Assembly (NCBI RefSeq): GCF_008807075.1
Contig: NZ_CP035632.1
Location: forward strand, 1,054,001-1,118,000
Length of the DNA: 64,000 nt
Reading direction: 5' to 3'
Origin: Synechococcus sp. RSCCF101
GTDB taxonomy: Bacteria; Cyanobacteriota; Cyanobacteriia; PCC-6307; Cyanobiaceae
Position numbers and translations under genes: made by a program. Shown here piece after piece: positions 56,106 to 64,000 of the stretch. A model generated the notes under the pieces. The model was not told where the DNA came from, searched no databases, and worked only from the letters and a program-made list of their open reading frames with translations. Numbering within the stretch: position 1 is the first letter of the stretch; every line of letters begins with the position of its first letter.

Positions 56106-56906
56106 ATGGCCGAAGCGGACGCCAGCCCCGGGCCGCTGCGCTGCGAGCTGGTGCACTGCAGCGAGGGCTGCCGGATCGTGATGGTCAGCCTCTGGACGGA
56201 CGGTGCATGCCTGGCCAGTGCCCTGGGCGAGGCGCCCGAGGCGGAGGAGGCGGAGGACCGGGCGGTGGCCCGTCTGCTACAGCGCCTCAGGGAACCCTCT
56301 CCGTCCCGGGGCCGAACCGCCGATGGGCACAGGCTGGCCCCGGCTGCGGACGTCCACCCGGAGGTCCCTGAGCCCATCCCGACCCCACACGCCAACTCGC
56401 CCGAACCGCCAGCACTGGCGGCACCTGCCGCACCGCCGACGCCAGCAGCACCCCCAACGGCTCCGGCGCAGCACGAGCCCGATCCGGACCCCGAGGACTG
56501 GAGCGAGGAGCTGACCGCCATCGATCTCGAGCTGAGGCGTCTGGAGTGGGGCCGGGAGCAGGAGAACACCTACCTGGAGCGGGCCCTCGGCTGCAGCAGT
56601 CGCAGCCGCATCACCCGCTACGCGGATCTCTGCGGCTACCTCAAGGCCCTGCGGAGACTGGAGACCGGAGAGGATCCCTCCGGTGCGGGAGTGCCGCTGC
56701 AGCGGCGGGAGCTGCTCCGGCAGAGCGACGAGCTGCTCGGACGCCTGGGCTGGTCAGCCCGGCAGGGCCGGGCCTGGCTGGAGGAGCGATTCGGCCGGCA
56801 GAGCCGCCAGCAGCTCGGTGAGGACCAGCTCCTGGCCTTCAACATGAGTCTCGAGGAGGAGTGGATGCGGATGCAGGCGGAGAGCGGGAGTCACGCAAAC
56901 GGATGA
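56106..56906 (+). CDS. Conserved hypothetical protein with Pro/Ala linker
   Basis: 266 residues in two conserved blocks joined by a disordered Pro/Ala/Thr-rich linker (about 75-140). The N-block (LVHCSEGCRIVMVSLW, then a SALGEAPEAEEAEDRAVARLL stretch) and the C-block (ELTAIDLELRRLEWGREQENTYLERALG, ITRYADLCGYLKALRRL, LEERFGRQSRQQLGEDQLLAFNMSLEEEW) resemble a protein I associate with many cyanobacteria. Cytosolic, no known domain. Its last 16 bases overlap the next gene on the other strand. Confidence 0.72.
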   Translation: MAEADASPGPLRCELVHCSEGCRIVMVSLWTDGACLASALGEAPEAEEAEDRAVARLLQRLREPSPSRGRTADGHRLAPAADVHPEVPEPIPTPHANSPEPPALAAPAAPPTPAAPPTAPAQHEPDPDPEDWSEELTAIDLELRRLEWGREQENTYLERALGCSSRSRITRYADLCGYLKALRRLETGEDPSGAGVPLQRRELLRQSDELLGRLGWSARQGRAWLEERFGRQSRQQLGEDQLLAFNMSLEEEWMRMQAESGSHANG

Positions 56907-57811
56907 CCGCCCACCGCCCCTGGGGTGACGCTCAGGTTGAGGGCGCGGCAGAGCTGCTCAAGGCGGTCCCGGGCCCGGGGCCGGGGCCGCTGTTCGGTGG
57001 CGGTGGCTTCTGAGCCGTGCTCGAGCCCGTGCACGGTCCAGGCCCACTGCAGCACCTCGCTCACGAGGAACGGAAACGATGCGGCACCGCACTGGCGGAG
57101 CAGCCCGAGCCGGCGCACGGCCGTGGCCAGCTCCCGGCGCAGGCTCAGCATCACCCAGGCGGGCAGTGCTGCGGCCTCGGGACACCGCTCCAGGTGCCGG
57201 CGCCAGGGCTCCCCCCCGCGCAGACGCTCGAGTTGCTGCGCCGCAGCGAAGAGAATCCGGGCCTGACTCCAGAAGGGATCGGGCTGGGCCTCCGTCGGCA
57301 GGCGCAGGGTCACCGCCAGGAGCCGGATCAAGATCTGATGGGCCGCCACCGCATCGGCCGCCGACACGAGTCCGACCATCCAGCGGAGGCGCTCCTGCTC
57401 CGCCTGAAGGGCATCGCCCGCGTGCCCATCGAGCGGCTCCAGGGAGGTAAGGTACTGCCGGCTGAGCCACGCCGCCAACACCTGGTTCCGCTGCCGCTCC
57501 TCCACCAGCGCGCAGCCCAGGCGCCGCTCGATCGTGCGTGTGTGTGCCAGCAGGCCCCGGTGCTCGCCGGCGGCATCCCTCCACTGACCCTCCGCGCCAC
57601 GACGCCGGCAGAGCGACCGCCGATCGGCCAGGGCCTCAAGGTCCAGGCTGTGGCGCAGGCCCTCGCGATCCGCACCCTCGGGCAGCGCAGCCACCCGGGC
57701 CGTGAGCCAGAGGCGGGCGACGCGACGGGCCGACGCGGGAAGCGGCATCGCGGCGAGCTGGGCCTGAAGCGCCAGCAGATCCGCCGGATCGCCGGGGTCA
57801 GAGACGGCCAT
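56891..57811 (-). CDS. Hypothetical helical protein
   Basis: 306 residues, predicted all-alpha, rich in Leu/Ala/Arg, with no signal, membrane helix or known motif. Start taken at ATG 57811, which lies inside the end of the upstream coiled-coil gene; the overlap implies coupling. Tryptophan-containing helices (VLQWAWTVHGLEHG) are the most distinctive part. Function unknown. Confidence 0.6.
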   Translation of the reverse strand: MAVSDPGDPADLLALQAQLAAMPLPASARRVARLWLTARVAALPEGADREGLRHSLDLEALADRRSLCRRRGAEGQWRDAAGEHRGLLAHTRTIERRLGCALVEERQRNQVLAAWLSRQYLTSLEPLDGHAGDALQAEQERLRWMVGLVSAADAVAAHQILIRLLAVTLRLPTEAQPDPFWSQARILFAAAQQLERLRGGEPWRRHLERCPEAAALPAWVMLSLRRELATAVRRLGLLRQCGAASFPFLVSEVLQWAWTVHGLEHGSEATATEQRPRPRARDRLEQLCRALNLSVTPGAVGGHPFA

Positions 57812-58541
57812 CTCCCTCCAGACGGCGACGGGCGTGATCCAGCAGGGGAGGAATGCGGCGGGAGAGGGCCAGACAGCGCTCATGCTCTTCCGCGAAGACC
57901 TCAAGCTCCTCCTCGAGGCGGCGATTCAAGCGGCGCACCGACTCCAGTTCCAGGCGGAGCCGATCGCTGGTCTCACGGAGGTTGTCCAGCTCCTCCTCCC
58001 GGGCAACGCCGGCCCGCTGCTGCTGCTGCTGCGCCCGGAGAATCGCCTCGTAGTCGGCGAGGCCGGGGGCAGCAGGTGGCTCAGGCGGCAGATCCAGCTC
58101 CCGGCGGCGGAGCTCCTCCAGCGCCTCCCAGGCCTCGGCGAGATCGGATCGACTCAGGGCGGTGGCCGCGATCAGATCCACCAGGTGACTGGAGGGAGCA
58201 TCCGGCGGAGCGAGCATCGGCAGGTACTCGGGCAGCTCGCGATGGAGACGCTCCTGCTGGCCGGAGGGGATCTGGGCCACGTTCACCAGCGACACCCGCT
58301 CGCTCCAGAGGGACTTCAGCCGCGCGGCCCGATGGAGATCCTCCAGCCAGCCCCCGATCGAGGCCCGCCGCGCCGTGAGGACCTCGATCGCCCGCTGGGG
58401 TGGGGCATAGAGGATCCAGATCGGCGCGGCAGGACCGTGCTCCAGCAGCTCGTGCAGGGCCGGAAGCCCGGCCGGTCGATCCCAGGGCAGACCGGATCCG
58501 GCCAGGCCGTAGAGGCCGATCGGGGGGGGGGCAGACTCCAT
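57798..58541 (-). CDS. Coiled-coil protein linked to surface-glycan loci
   Basis: 247 residues. The first half (LAGSGLPWDRPAGLPALHELL, APIWILYAPPQRAIEVLTARR) reads like a globular domain; the second half is a long coiled coil (LDNLRETSDRLRLELESVRR, NRRLEEELEVF). The layout resembles proteins with a LQLHQVQEELE-type coiled coil found near polysaccharide genes in picocyanobacteria and proteobacteria, an analogy from memory. It overlaps the downstream helical protein by 14 bases. Confidence 0.6.
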   Translation of the reverse strand: MESAPPPIGLYGLAGSGLPWDRPAGLPALHELLEHGPAAPIWILYAPPQRAIEVLTARRASIGGWLEDLHRAARLKSLWSERVSLVNVAQIPSGQQERLHRELPEYLPMLAPPDAPSSHLVDLIAATALSRSDLAEAWEALEELRRRELDLPPEPPAAPGLADYEAILRAQQQQQRAGVAREEELDNLRETSDRLRLELESVRRLNRRLEEELEVFAEEHERCLALSRRIPPLLDHARRRLEGDGRL

Positions 58542-58591
58542 CAGCCCCCCCCGGACTGGGATCGACGGGGCCGCATCGCTAGGGTTCGCCC

Positions 58592-59293
58592 ATGCGGAAG
58601 GACACGCTGCTGGAGGCGATCAGGCGCTTCCCGGATGACGTGAGCATGCTGCAGCGTCTCGGTTCGCCGCTGGAGGCCGAGGGCAACTGGGATGAGATTC
58701 GCAGCATCTTCCAGGACCATCTCAAGCGCGTCAGCCGACATTCGCTGGCCGAAGCGTACGTAACGTATCTGCTGGCCAAGGTCTGTCTGGAAGCGGGGGA
58801 ACACCGCCAGGCGCTGACCCTGAGCAGCCGTTCCCTGCGCAGCCGCGAGGACTTCGCCTACACCCACCACATCCGCGGCCGCAGCCTGGCCGCTCTGGGG
58901 CAGATGGAGGAGGCGATGCAGGCCCAGCGGCGCTGTCTGGAGCTGGCTCCCGACTTCGCCTGGGGCTGGTACGAGCTGGGCCGGCTGCAGGCGCGCGATG
59001 TGGGCTTCCGTGAGGCCACCGGCTCATTCCGCACCGCCATCGAACTGGAGTCCGCCCGGGGAGGGTCCCAGGCCGAGCTGTTCCGGAGCGCCCTGGCCGA
59101 CCTCCGGAGCAGCCTCGAGCGGGAGGAGCGGCACGCGGCCTGCCGGCGGCTCTGGCCGGATCGCGATCCGACCGACTTCGATGCGGCGCGCTCCTCGCTG
59201 ACGGAGCTCGAGATCGCCGTGGAACGCTTCCAGCTCATGCTCGAGCGCACCGCCGCGCCCGCCGATCTGAACCCGGGGGCTCAGAGCCAGTGA
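58592..59293 (+). CDS. TPR-repeat protein
   Basis: 233 residues with about three tetratricopeptide repeats: AEAYVTYLLAKVCLEAGEHRQAL, THHIRGRSLAALGQMEEAMQ, GWYELGRLQARDVGFREA. N- and C-terminal parts are helical without a known domain. Likely a protein-interaction adaptor. It converges on and overlaps the glycosyltransferase gene by 13 bases. Confidence 0.78.
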   Translation: MRKDTLLEAIRRFPDDVSMLQRLGSPLEAEGNWDEIRSIFQDHLKRVSRHSLAEAYVTYLLAKVCLEAGEHRQALTLSSRSLRSREDFAYTHHIRGRSLAALGQMEEAMQAQRRCLELAPDFAWGWYELGRLQARDVGFREATGSFRTAIELESARGGSQAELFRSALADLRSSLEREERHAACRRLWPDRDPTDFDAARSSLTELEIAVERFQLMLERTAAPADLNPGAQSQ

Positions 59294-61239
59294 GGGTGGC
59301 TGAACTCCCGCGGCCGCCCGTCACAGAAGCCACGGCCTGAGGCTTCCGGCCACCAGGGATGACGACGCGCCAGTTCGGCGGGGAAGCGCCGCTGCAGCGT
59401 CGCCAGGGCCTGCTGCACCTCCCGGGGCCGGGCCGGACCCCGGCTCGACGTCTCCCGGTGCTGCAGGGTGGCGTGTGGGGTCACCACCACCCGGTAGCCG
59501 CGGCGCTGCAGGGCCAGGCCGTAGGCCACATCGTTGCCCTCCAGGGGGAGGGATTCATCGAATCCACCCAGGCTGAGGAACAGCTCCCGGCGGGTCATCA
59601 GGCAGGCGCCTGTCACGGCGGGCCAGGTGGTGAGCAGGCGTGAGCGACCCCGGTGGACCTCGTGATCGACGGGCAGATCGCGGTAGGCATGCAGCGCGAT
59701 CGGATCGGCCAGGGGGCTGGCGAGCCCCGTCTGCATGCCGCTGTGCTGGATCCGGCCCGAGGCCTGCAGCAGCAACGCCCCCACGGCACCGATGGCGGGC
59801 CGGCCGGCCAGGCCCGCCATCTCCTGCAGCCAGGCTCCAGCCGGTGCGGCGCGGAGCCGGCCGGTCGCCGCGGGAGGCTGATGCACGTCGTTGTTGAGGA
59901 AGAGCAGCAGGGGCTCCCGGAGCCGGCGGGCGGCGGTGTTGTTGAGGCGGCTCCAGTTGAAGGGGGCATCCAGGCGATGCACGGCGAGCCGGAAGCCCGG
60001 CCGCTCCCGCCAGCTGGCCAGCAGCGCCGCGGTGGCCTGCAGCCGGGAGCCGTTGTCGATCACCAGCACCTCGAACGGCGGTGCCTGTCCGCAGCAGCGG
60101 CGCAGCGTGTCGAGGCAGCGGGCCAGCAGATCCGGACGATCCCGGGTGGGAACCACCACCCCGATGGGCCCCGGCGCCGGGCGCCACTGGAGCTGAAATC
60201 CCTCGGGGTGCATCGGGCTGGGACGCACCGCCGCGATCGGCTCGTTCAGGCCGCGCAGGTGCGCGCCGATCACCCGGGCCCGCTCACGGCGCTCAGGCGC
60301 AGGGCCGCGGCGATGCACCAGCACCCGCGAGAGGCTGAGGCCGCCCTGTGAGCGGCTGCTGGCCCGCAGCAGCCAGGCCAGCCGGGCCGCGGCATCGGAG
60401 GCGGGCGGTGGCGGCCAGAGGTCGTGGCGGCGCAGCCAGTCGATCCGCCAGACGCTGAAGCTCTCCAGCCAGGGAAGGCTCCAGAAGGTTTCCGGCGTCC
60501 AGCCGGGCTTGAACCAGGGATCGTGCCGACGCCCCCGGGCGGAGAGCCGGTCTTCGTCGCAGCTGAGCCAGGGCGGCGGCTCGCTGCCCGCCGCCTGCGC
60601 CGCGGCCTCCGCCTGCTGCAGAGCGGCATTGATCAGGCCGATCGCCCCGGGCCGCAGCACCGCATCGGGCGCCTGCAGCAACAGCCAGCCGGGCCGCAGC
60701 CGTTCGGGCTGCAGACCCTGCGGCGCAGGCAGAGGGGGCTCGAGCCGGGCGATCCACCAGGCGTAGGAACGGTCGGTGAGCCCGTGGCGCAGCTCCTCAC
60801 CACCGAGGGCCGCCTTGCCCTCCATGGCCGCCTGCAGGCGGCCGATCCAGGCCTCGGCCGGCAGGCGCCGGCGGGCCTGGGCGTAGGCGCCGGCGGCCTC
60901 CCGCCAGGAGCCGCGGGCCTGGAGCAGCTCGCCGCAGCGGAAGGCGTTCCAACCGATCGAGGGATCCACACGCAGGCTCTCCCGCTGCAGGGCCAGCGCC
61001 TGCTCGGGTCGGCCCTGCCGGGCCCGGATCACGCCCAGCAGATGCAGCGCGGCTCCGTGGGCGGGGTCCTCGCAGAGGCAGCGCCAGAGCAGGGCTTCCG
61101 CCGCGGCGGCATCGCCCGCCTCATCGGCCCGCCGGCCTGCCGCGAAGAGTGAGCCGGGGTCCGCCACGGGCTGCACCAGGGTGCCGCGCGTAGCTTGCCC
61201 GCTGGAGCGGATGGACACCACAACGCACCATGCCGCCAC
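59281..61239 (-). CDS. TPR plus GT2-type glycosyltransferase
   Basis: 652-residue two-part protein. Residues about 28-130 contain TPR-like helices (AALHLLGVIRARQGRPEQAL). The GT-A catalytic domain (about 350-630) begins GVVVPTRDRPDLLARCLDTL, has LLLFLNNDVHQP in place of the metal-binding DxD, and GACLMTRRELFLSLGGFDESL. Transfers a sugar to an unknown acceptor, probably in surface glycan synthesis. Start uncertain: ATG 61239 overlaps the divergent gene by 10 bases; GTG codons at 61221, 61176 and 61167 are alternatives. Confidence 0.82.
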   Translation of the reverse strand: MAAWCVVVSIRSSGQATRGTLVQPVADPGSLFAAGRRADEAGDAAAAEALLWRCLCEDPAHGAALHLLGVIRARQGRPEQALALQRESLRVDPSIGWNAFRCGELLQARGSWREAAGAYAQARRRLPAEAWIGRLQAAMEGKAALGGEELRHGLTDRSYAWWIARLEPPLPAPQGLQPERLRPGWLLLQAPDAVLRPGAIGLINAALQQAEAAAQAAGSEPPPWLSCDEDRLSARGRRHDPWFKPGWTPETFWSLPWLESFSVWRIDWLRRHDLWPPPPASDAAARLAWLLRASSRSQGGLSLSRVLVHRRGPAPERRERARVIGAHLRGLNEPIAAVRPSPMHPEGFQLQWRPAPGPIGVVVPTRDRPDLLARCLDTLRRCCGQAPPFEVLVIDNGSRLQATAALLASWRERPGFRLAVHRLDAPFNWSRLNNTAARRLREPLLLFLNNDVHQPPAATGRLRAAPAGAWLQEMAGLAGRPAIGAVGALLLQASGRIQHSGMQTGLASPLADPIALHAYRDLPVDHEVHRGRSRLLTTWPAVTGACLMTRRELFLSLGGFDESLPLEGNDVAYGLALQRRGYRVVVTPHATLQHRETSSRGPARPREVQQALATLQRRFPAELARRHPWWPEASGRGFCDGRPREFSHPHWL

Positions 61240-62486
61240 TCACGGTCGCCGTCTGGGGTCATCTGGCGGGGGGCTTCGGTCTCGGTGAGGGAGCGCGCTG
61301 CACGATCCGGGCGCTGGAGGCCGCCGGCCTGCGGGTGATCCGCCGCGATCTGCCGCTGGCCACCCACAACCACCATGGGGCCGGCGGGGGCCCTTCCCCG
61401 GAAGCGGGCGGGGCCCCGGAGGAAGCAGCGGCCGCCATCGATCTGATCCACACCAACCCCAACGTGCTGCGCCAGACGCAGGGGCTGAAGCAGGCCCTGC
61501 GGGCCCGGGCGCCGCTGCGCATCGGCTACTGGGCCTGGGAGCTGGAGGATTTCCCCTTCGGCTGGGAGCGCGACTGCGCCGATTATGACCAGATCTGGTG
61601 CCCCAGCCCCCACACCGCCACGGCCCTCTCCCGGCGGCTGCCGATGCCGGTAGCGGTGGTGCCCCACCTGATCGACTGGCCGCGGGCGGAGCGGATCCGG
61701 CAGGCACGGCTCGAGCGCCGCCGGCAGGAGCCCACCGGCAGCAGCGGGCCCTTCACGGTGCTGGCCAGCTGCGATTTCTGGAGCACCGAGGCCCGCAAGA
61801 ACCCGCACGGCGCGCTCGATGCCTTCCAACTCGCCTTCCCGCCGGAGGAGGGAGACGCCGGGGTGCGCTGCGTGCTCAAGCTCACCAGTGCGGGCCAGTT
61901 TCCGGCGGAAACCGAGGCGCTGCAGCGGCGCAGCGCCGCCGATCCGCGCATCACCGTGCTGGCGGAGCACCTGAGCGAGACGGCCTTCGATGCCCTCTAC
62001 AGCGGCGCCGATGCGCTGATCAGCCTGCACCGGGCCGAAGGCTTCGGGCTGACGCTCGCCGAAGCGATGGCGGCCGAGCTGCCGGTGGTGGCCACCGCCT
62101 ACTCCGGAAACCTGCTGTTCATGCCGGAGGGTTCCGCGGCGCTGGTGCCCTTCCGGCGGGTGGTGCTGAGCCGCAGCCACGCCGATTACCGGGCCGGCAT
62201 GCACTGGGCCGAGCCCGATGCGGCCGCCGCCGGCCTGGCCCTGCAACGGCTCCGCAACGACCCGGCAGCCCGGCAGCGCCTCGGGGAGGCCGGGCGGCAG
62301 GCGGTGGCGGAGGTGCTGGGTCGCGAACCGGTGGCCGCCCGGGTGCGGGAGCAGATCGGCTCACTGCTGCGCTGGGGCGGGCGGCGGGAGCTGCTGGCCC
62401 GGCTCCGGCCCGAGGAGCCCCTGGCCCGGCTCAACCAGCCCCTGGAGCCGCTCGCGCAGGGCCCGGGCCCAGGACGGCCCGCATGA
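61230..62486 (+). CDS. GT4-type glycosyltransferase
   Basis: 418 residues, retaining GT-B fold. The N-terminus VAVWGHLAGGFGLGEGARCTIRAL is a typical acceptor-side loop, and HRAEGFGLTLAEAMAAELPVV (about 270-290) is the nucleotide-sugar binding signature of family GT4. Donor and acceptor unknown. It is divergent from the GT2 gene; its last 126 bases overlap a convergent TPR gene. Confidence 0.85.
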   Translation: MPPLTVAVWGHLAGGFGLGEGARCTIRALEAAGLRVIRRDLPLATHNHHGAGGGPSPEAGGAPEEAAAAIDLIHTNPNVLRQTQGLKQALRARAPLRIGYWAWELEDFPFGWERDCADYDQIWCPSPHTATALSRRLPMPVAVVPHLIDWPRAERIRQARLERRRQEPTGSSGPFTVLASCDFWSTEARKNPHGALDAFQLAFPPEEGDAGVRCVLKLTSAGQFPAETEALQRRSAADPRITVLAEHLSETAFDALYSGADALISLHRAEGFGLTLAEAMAAELPVVATAYSGNLLFMPEGSAALVPFRRVVLSRSHADYRAGMHWAEPDAAAAGLALQRLRNDPAARQRLGEAGRQAVAEVLGREPVAARVREQIGSLLRWGGRRELLARLRPEEPLARLNQPLEPLAQGPGPGRPA

Positions 62487-63077
62487 GGGCAGGTGCTGCA
62501 GCGCCTCGTCCAGATCGAGCGCCAGCACCAGGTGATGCATGGCGTCGGCCTGCACGGCCGCATCCGCCAGCCCCTGGCGGAGCAGCCAGTCGATCAGCTC
62601 GGAGCCCTGCACCCGCAGGGCCGCCTGGCAGGCGCCGCTGAGGATCTGGGCCCGGCGGCCCGGCTCCGTGGCGGTGGCGAGGAGGGCCTGGAGGCGCTCG
62701 ATCGCCTCGGCGGGCCGCCGATCGAAGAGCACCTCCATCGCGTTGCGCACCGTGAGCGGGCTGTCGCTGCCTTGGCGGAGGGCGGCCTCGTACCCCTGCA
62801 GGGCCCCGGTGGGATCGTGCAGGGCGCGCCGCACATCGCCGAGCTTGTGCCAGGTCCAGAAGCTGGTGGAGCCCGCATCCAGGGCGTGCCGGAGGGTGGC
62901 TTCCGCCTCCCGGAAGCGGCCCTGCATGAAGCAGGCGTAGCCGAGCAGATCGAGCAGTTCGGGCCGCTCGGGTGCCGTCTGCAGCAGCCGCCGCAGGCCG
63001 CCTTCCGCCACGGGCCAGTCGCCGGCCTCGAGGGCGGCGAGGATCACCGAACGCCAGGAGCGGTCCGCCTCAGCCAT
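62361..63077 (-). CDS. TPR-repeat protein
   Basis: 238 residues with repeats LLDLLGYACFMQGRFREAEATL, FWTWHKLGDVRRALHDPTGAL and neighbours. Start ATG 63077 overlaps the upstream glycosyltransferase by 8 bases (ATGGCTGA). The C-terminal ~40 residues cover the overlap with the GT4 gene and are Leu/Gly/Pro-rich, so the true 3' end could be earlier in evolution but the frame is open to 62361. Confidence 0.72.
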   Translation of the reverse strand: MAEADRSWRSVILAALEAGDWPVAEGGLRRLLQTAPERPELLDLLGYACFMQGRFREAEATLRHALDAGSTSFWTWHKLGDVRRALHDPTGALQGYEAALRQGSDSPLTVRNAMEVLFDRRPAEAIERLQALLATATEPGRRAQILSGACQAALRVQGSELIDWLLRQGLADAAVQADAMHHLVLALDLDEALQHLPSCGPSWARALRERLQGLVEPGQGLLGPEPGQQLPPPAPAQQ

Positions 63078-64000
63078 GGGGATTGGGCGCGGCCAACGAC
63101 CGCAGCAGGGCGAGCTGACGCTCCACAGCCTCCGCCACGCCGTAGCGCGCGGCCACCGTGCGCCGGGCCGCCAGCCGCAGGGGCTGCAGCGGGGCGGGCT
63201 GCTGCAGGGCGCCGCTGATGGCCGCCAGGGTGGCGCCTGGATCACCGGCCGGCACCAGCAGGCCGTTGCGGCCGTGCTCGATCACCTCCTCGGTGGCGGG
63301 GGTGCGGCCGGCCAGCACCAGGGCGCCGCAGCTCATCGCCTCCAGCAGGCTCCAGCTGAGCACGTAGGGCCGGCTGAGGTAGCAGTGCACGCTGCTGATA
63401 CGGAACAGGTTGAGCAGCTGGTCGTGGGGCAGATGGCCCACCAGGTGCAGCCGCGGCCAGGGCAGGGGCCTGGGCAGGGCCTGCAGGGCGTGGCGCAGCC
63501 AGCTGCCGCCGCCGGGGGGCGGGGAGCCGTAGAGCGATTCCTCGCGGCCGGCGATCACCACCTGCAGCTCGGGGAAGGCGGCCATCAGCTCCGGCAGCAG
63601 CGCCACGAAGCGATCGATGCCGCGGGTGTGCTCCAGGCTGCGGGCCGCGAAGCTGAGCACGGGCTGCGCGGCACTGAGGCGGCCACCATCGGGCAGGGTG
63701 AGAACGGCGAAGGGATCGGGCGCGCAGCGGTCGGTGTCGATCCCTTCGTGGATCACGTGCAGCCGGGGCCGGAGCCAGGCCGGGTAGGTGGCCTGCTGAA
63801 AGGCGGTGGCGGTGAGGCCGGCGGCCATGCGGCGGCTGGCCAGGGTCTCGGCCCACTGCAGCAGCTGGCGGGAGCCGATGCTCGCCCGATCCCCGCCGCG
63901 GAGGGCGAGCCCGGCCAGATCGAGCTCCATCACCGCCAGCAGAGGCACCGCAGGGAACACATCATCAAGCAGCAGCACATCGCCCCAGAAGGGGTGAGCC
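63070..64000 (-). CDS. GT4-type glycosyltransferase, 5' end outside window
   Basis: The minus frame is open through the window edge, with GDVLLLDDVFP just inside, so the N-terminus lies beyond 64000. The C-terminal GT-B lobe shows VIAGREESLYG, HLVGHLPHDQLLNLFRISSVHCYLS and EAMSCGALVLAGRTPATEEVIEHGRNGLLV, the usual GT4 order. Shares an 8-base overlap with the TPR gene and completes the glycan cluster. Confidence 0.85.
   Translation of the reverse strand, partial: AHPFWGDVLLLDDVFPAVPLLAVMELDLAGLALRGGDRASIGSRQLLQWAETLASRRMAAGLTATAFQQATYPAWLRPRLHVIHEGIDTDRCAPDPFAVLTLPDGGRLSAAQPVLSFAARSLEHTRGIDRFVALLPELMAAFPELQVVIAGREESLYGSPPPGGGSWLRHALQALPRPLPWPRLHLVGHLPHDQLLNLFRISSVHCYLSRPYVLSWSLLEAMSCGALVLAGRTPATEEVIEHGRNGLLVPAGDPGATLAAISGALQQPAPLQPLRLAARRTVAARYGVAEAVERQLALLRSLAAPNPHG

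Overview
The window is a dense, very GC-rich stretch of a cyanobacterial chromosome. Oxygenic phototrophy is shown by an allophycocyanin core subunit (ApcD), the aerobic Mg-protoporphyrin cyclase AcsF, a 35-residue Psb30/Ycf12, a Psb32-like TPM protein, the PcxA/CemA proton-extrusion protein, a cytochrome b6f heme-assembly (CCB2/CCB4-type) protein and the photorespiratory D-glycerate 3-kinase. The high GC, short spacers, frequent GTG/TTG starts and many stop/start overlaps suggest a picocyanobacterium of the Cyanobium/Synechococcus type; that placement is inference. Only one spacer exceeds 300 bases (11890-13099). No insertion sequence, integrase, phage gene or CRISPR array was seen, so this is mostly core chromosome. 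A possible accessory surface-glycan region lies at the right end.

Region by region. 1-13 kb: end of ilvE, then metH (B12-dependent methionine synthase), small conserved proteins, an SDR oxidoreductase, a SpoIID-like protein, an Ap4A-phosphorylase-like HIT protein, a SigF-type sigma factor, a secreted DUF3370 protein and an unusual ribbon-helix-helix plus J-domain protein. This is followed by a 1.2-kb gene-free tract with extreme strand asymmetry. 13-29 kb: apcD, rlmD, pheT, ribosomal L33 and S18, a catalytically intact RNB exoribonuclease, a coupled pair (FAD oxidoreductase and TerB/Mo-nitrogenase-C-like protein), metG-lptC, ccb-type gene, terB, psb32, pcxA and a cobU-trmL fused reading frame. 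29-45 kb: M23 peptidase, tRNA-Met, lone ABC ATPase, 2-Cys peroxiredoxin, giant UPF0182 membrane protein, cupin, ftsH, rpmF, glyK-ycf20-HAD operon, recJ-clc, psb30.

45-56 kb: YkgJ cysteine-cluster protein, a split pair of UPF0016 cation exporters, a second RNB-fold protein that has lost its catalytic residues, ubiX, DUF2996, acsF, tldD-tldE, fmt and two small DUF proteins. 56-64 kb: three uncharacterised proteins, two TPR proteins and three glycosyltransferases (one truncated by the window end), closely packed and partly overlapping; together they look like part of a cell-surface glycan locus.

Functional themes: one-carbon and B12 metabolism (metH, cobU, metG, fmt), translation and tRNA/rRNA modification (pheT, metG, rlmD, trmL, L32, L33, S18), photosystem assembly and repair (apcD, psb30, psb32, ftsH, acsF, ccb), and envelope (lptC, M23, SpoIID, glycosyltransferases). 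The most unusual items are the 1.2-kb skewed non-coding tract, the RHH-J-domain fusion, the CobU-TrmL fusion and the RNB pseudo-enzyme.
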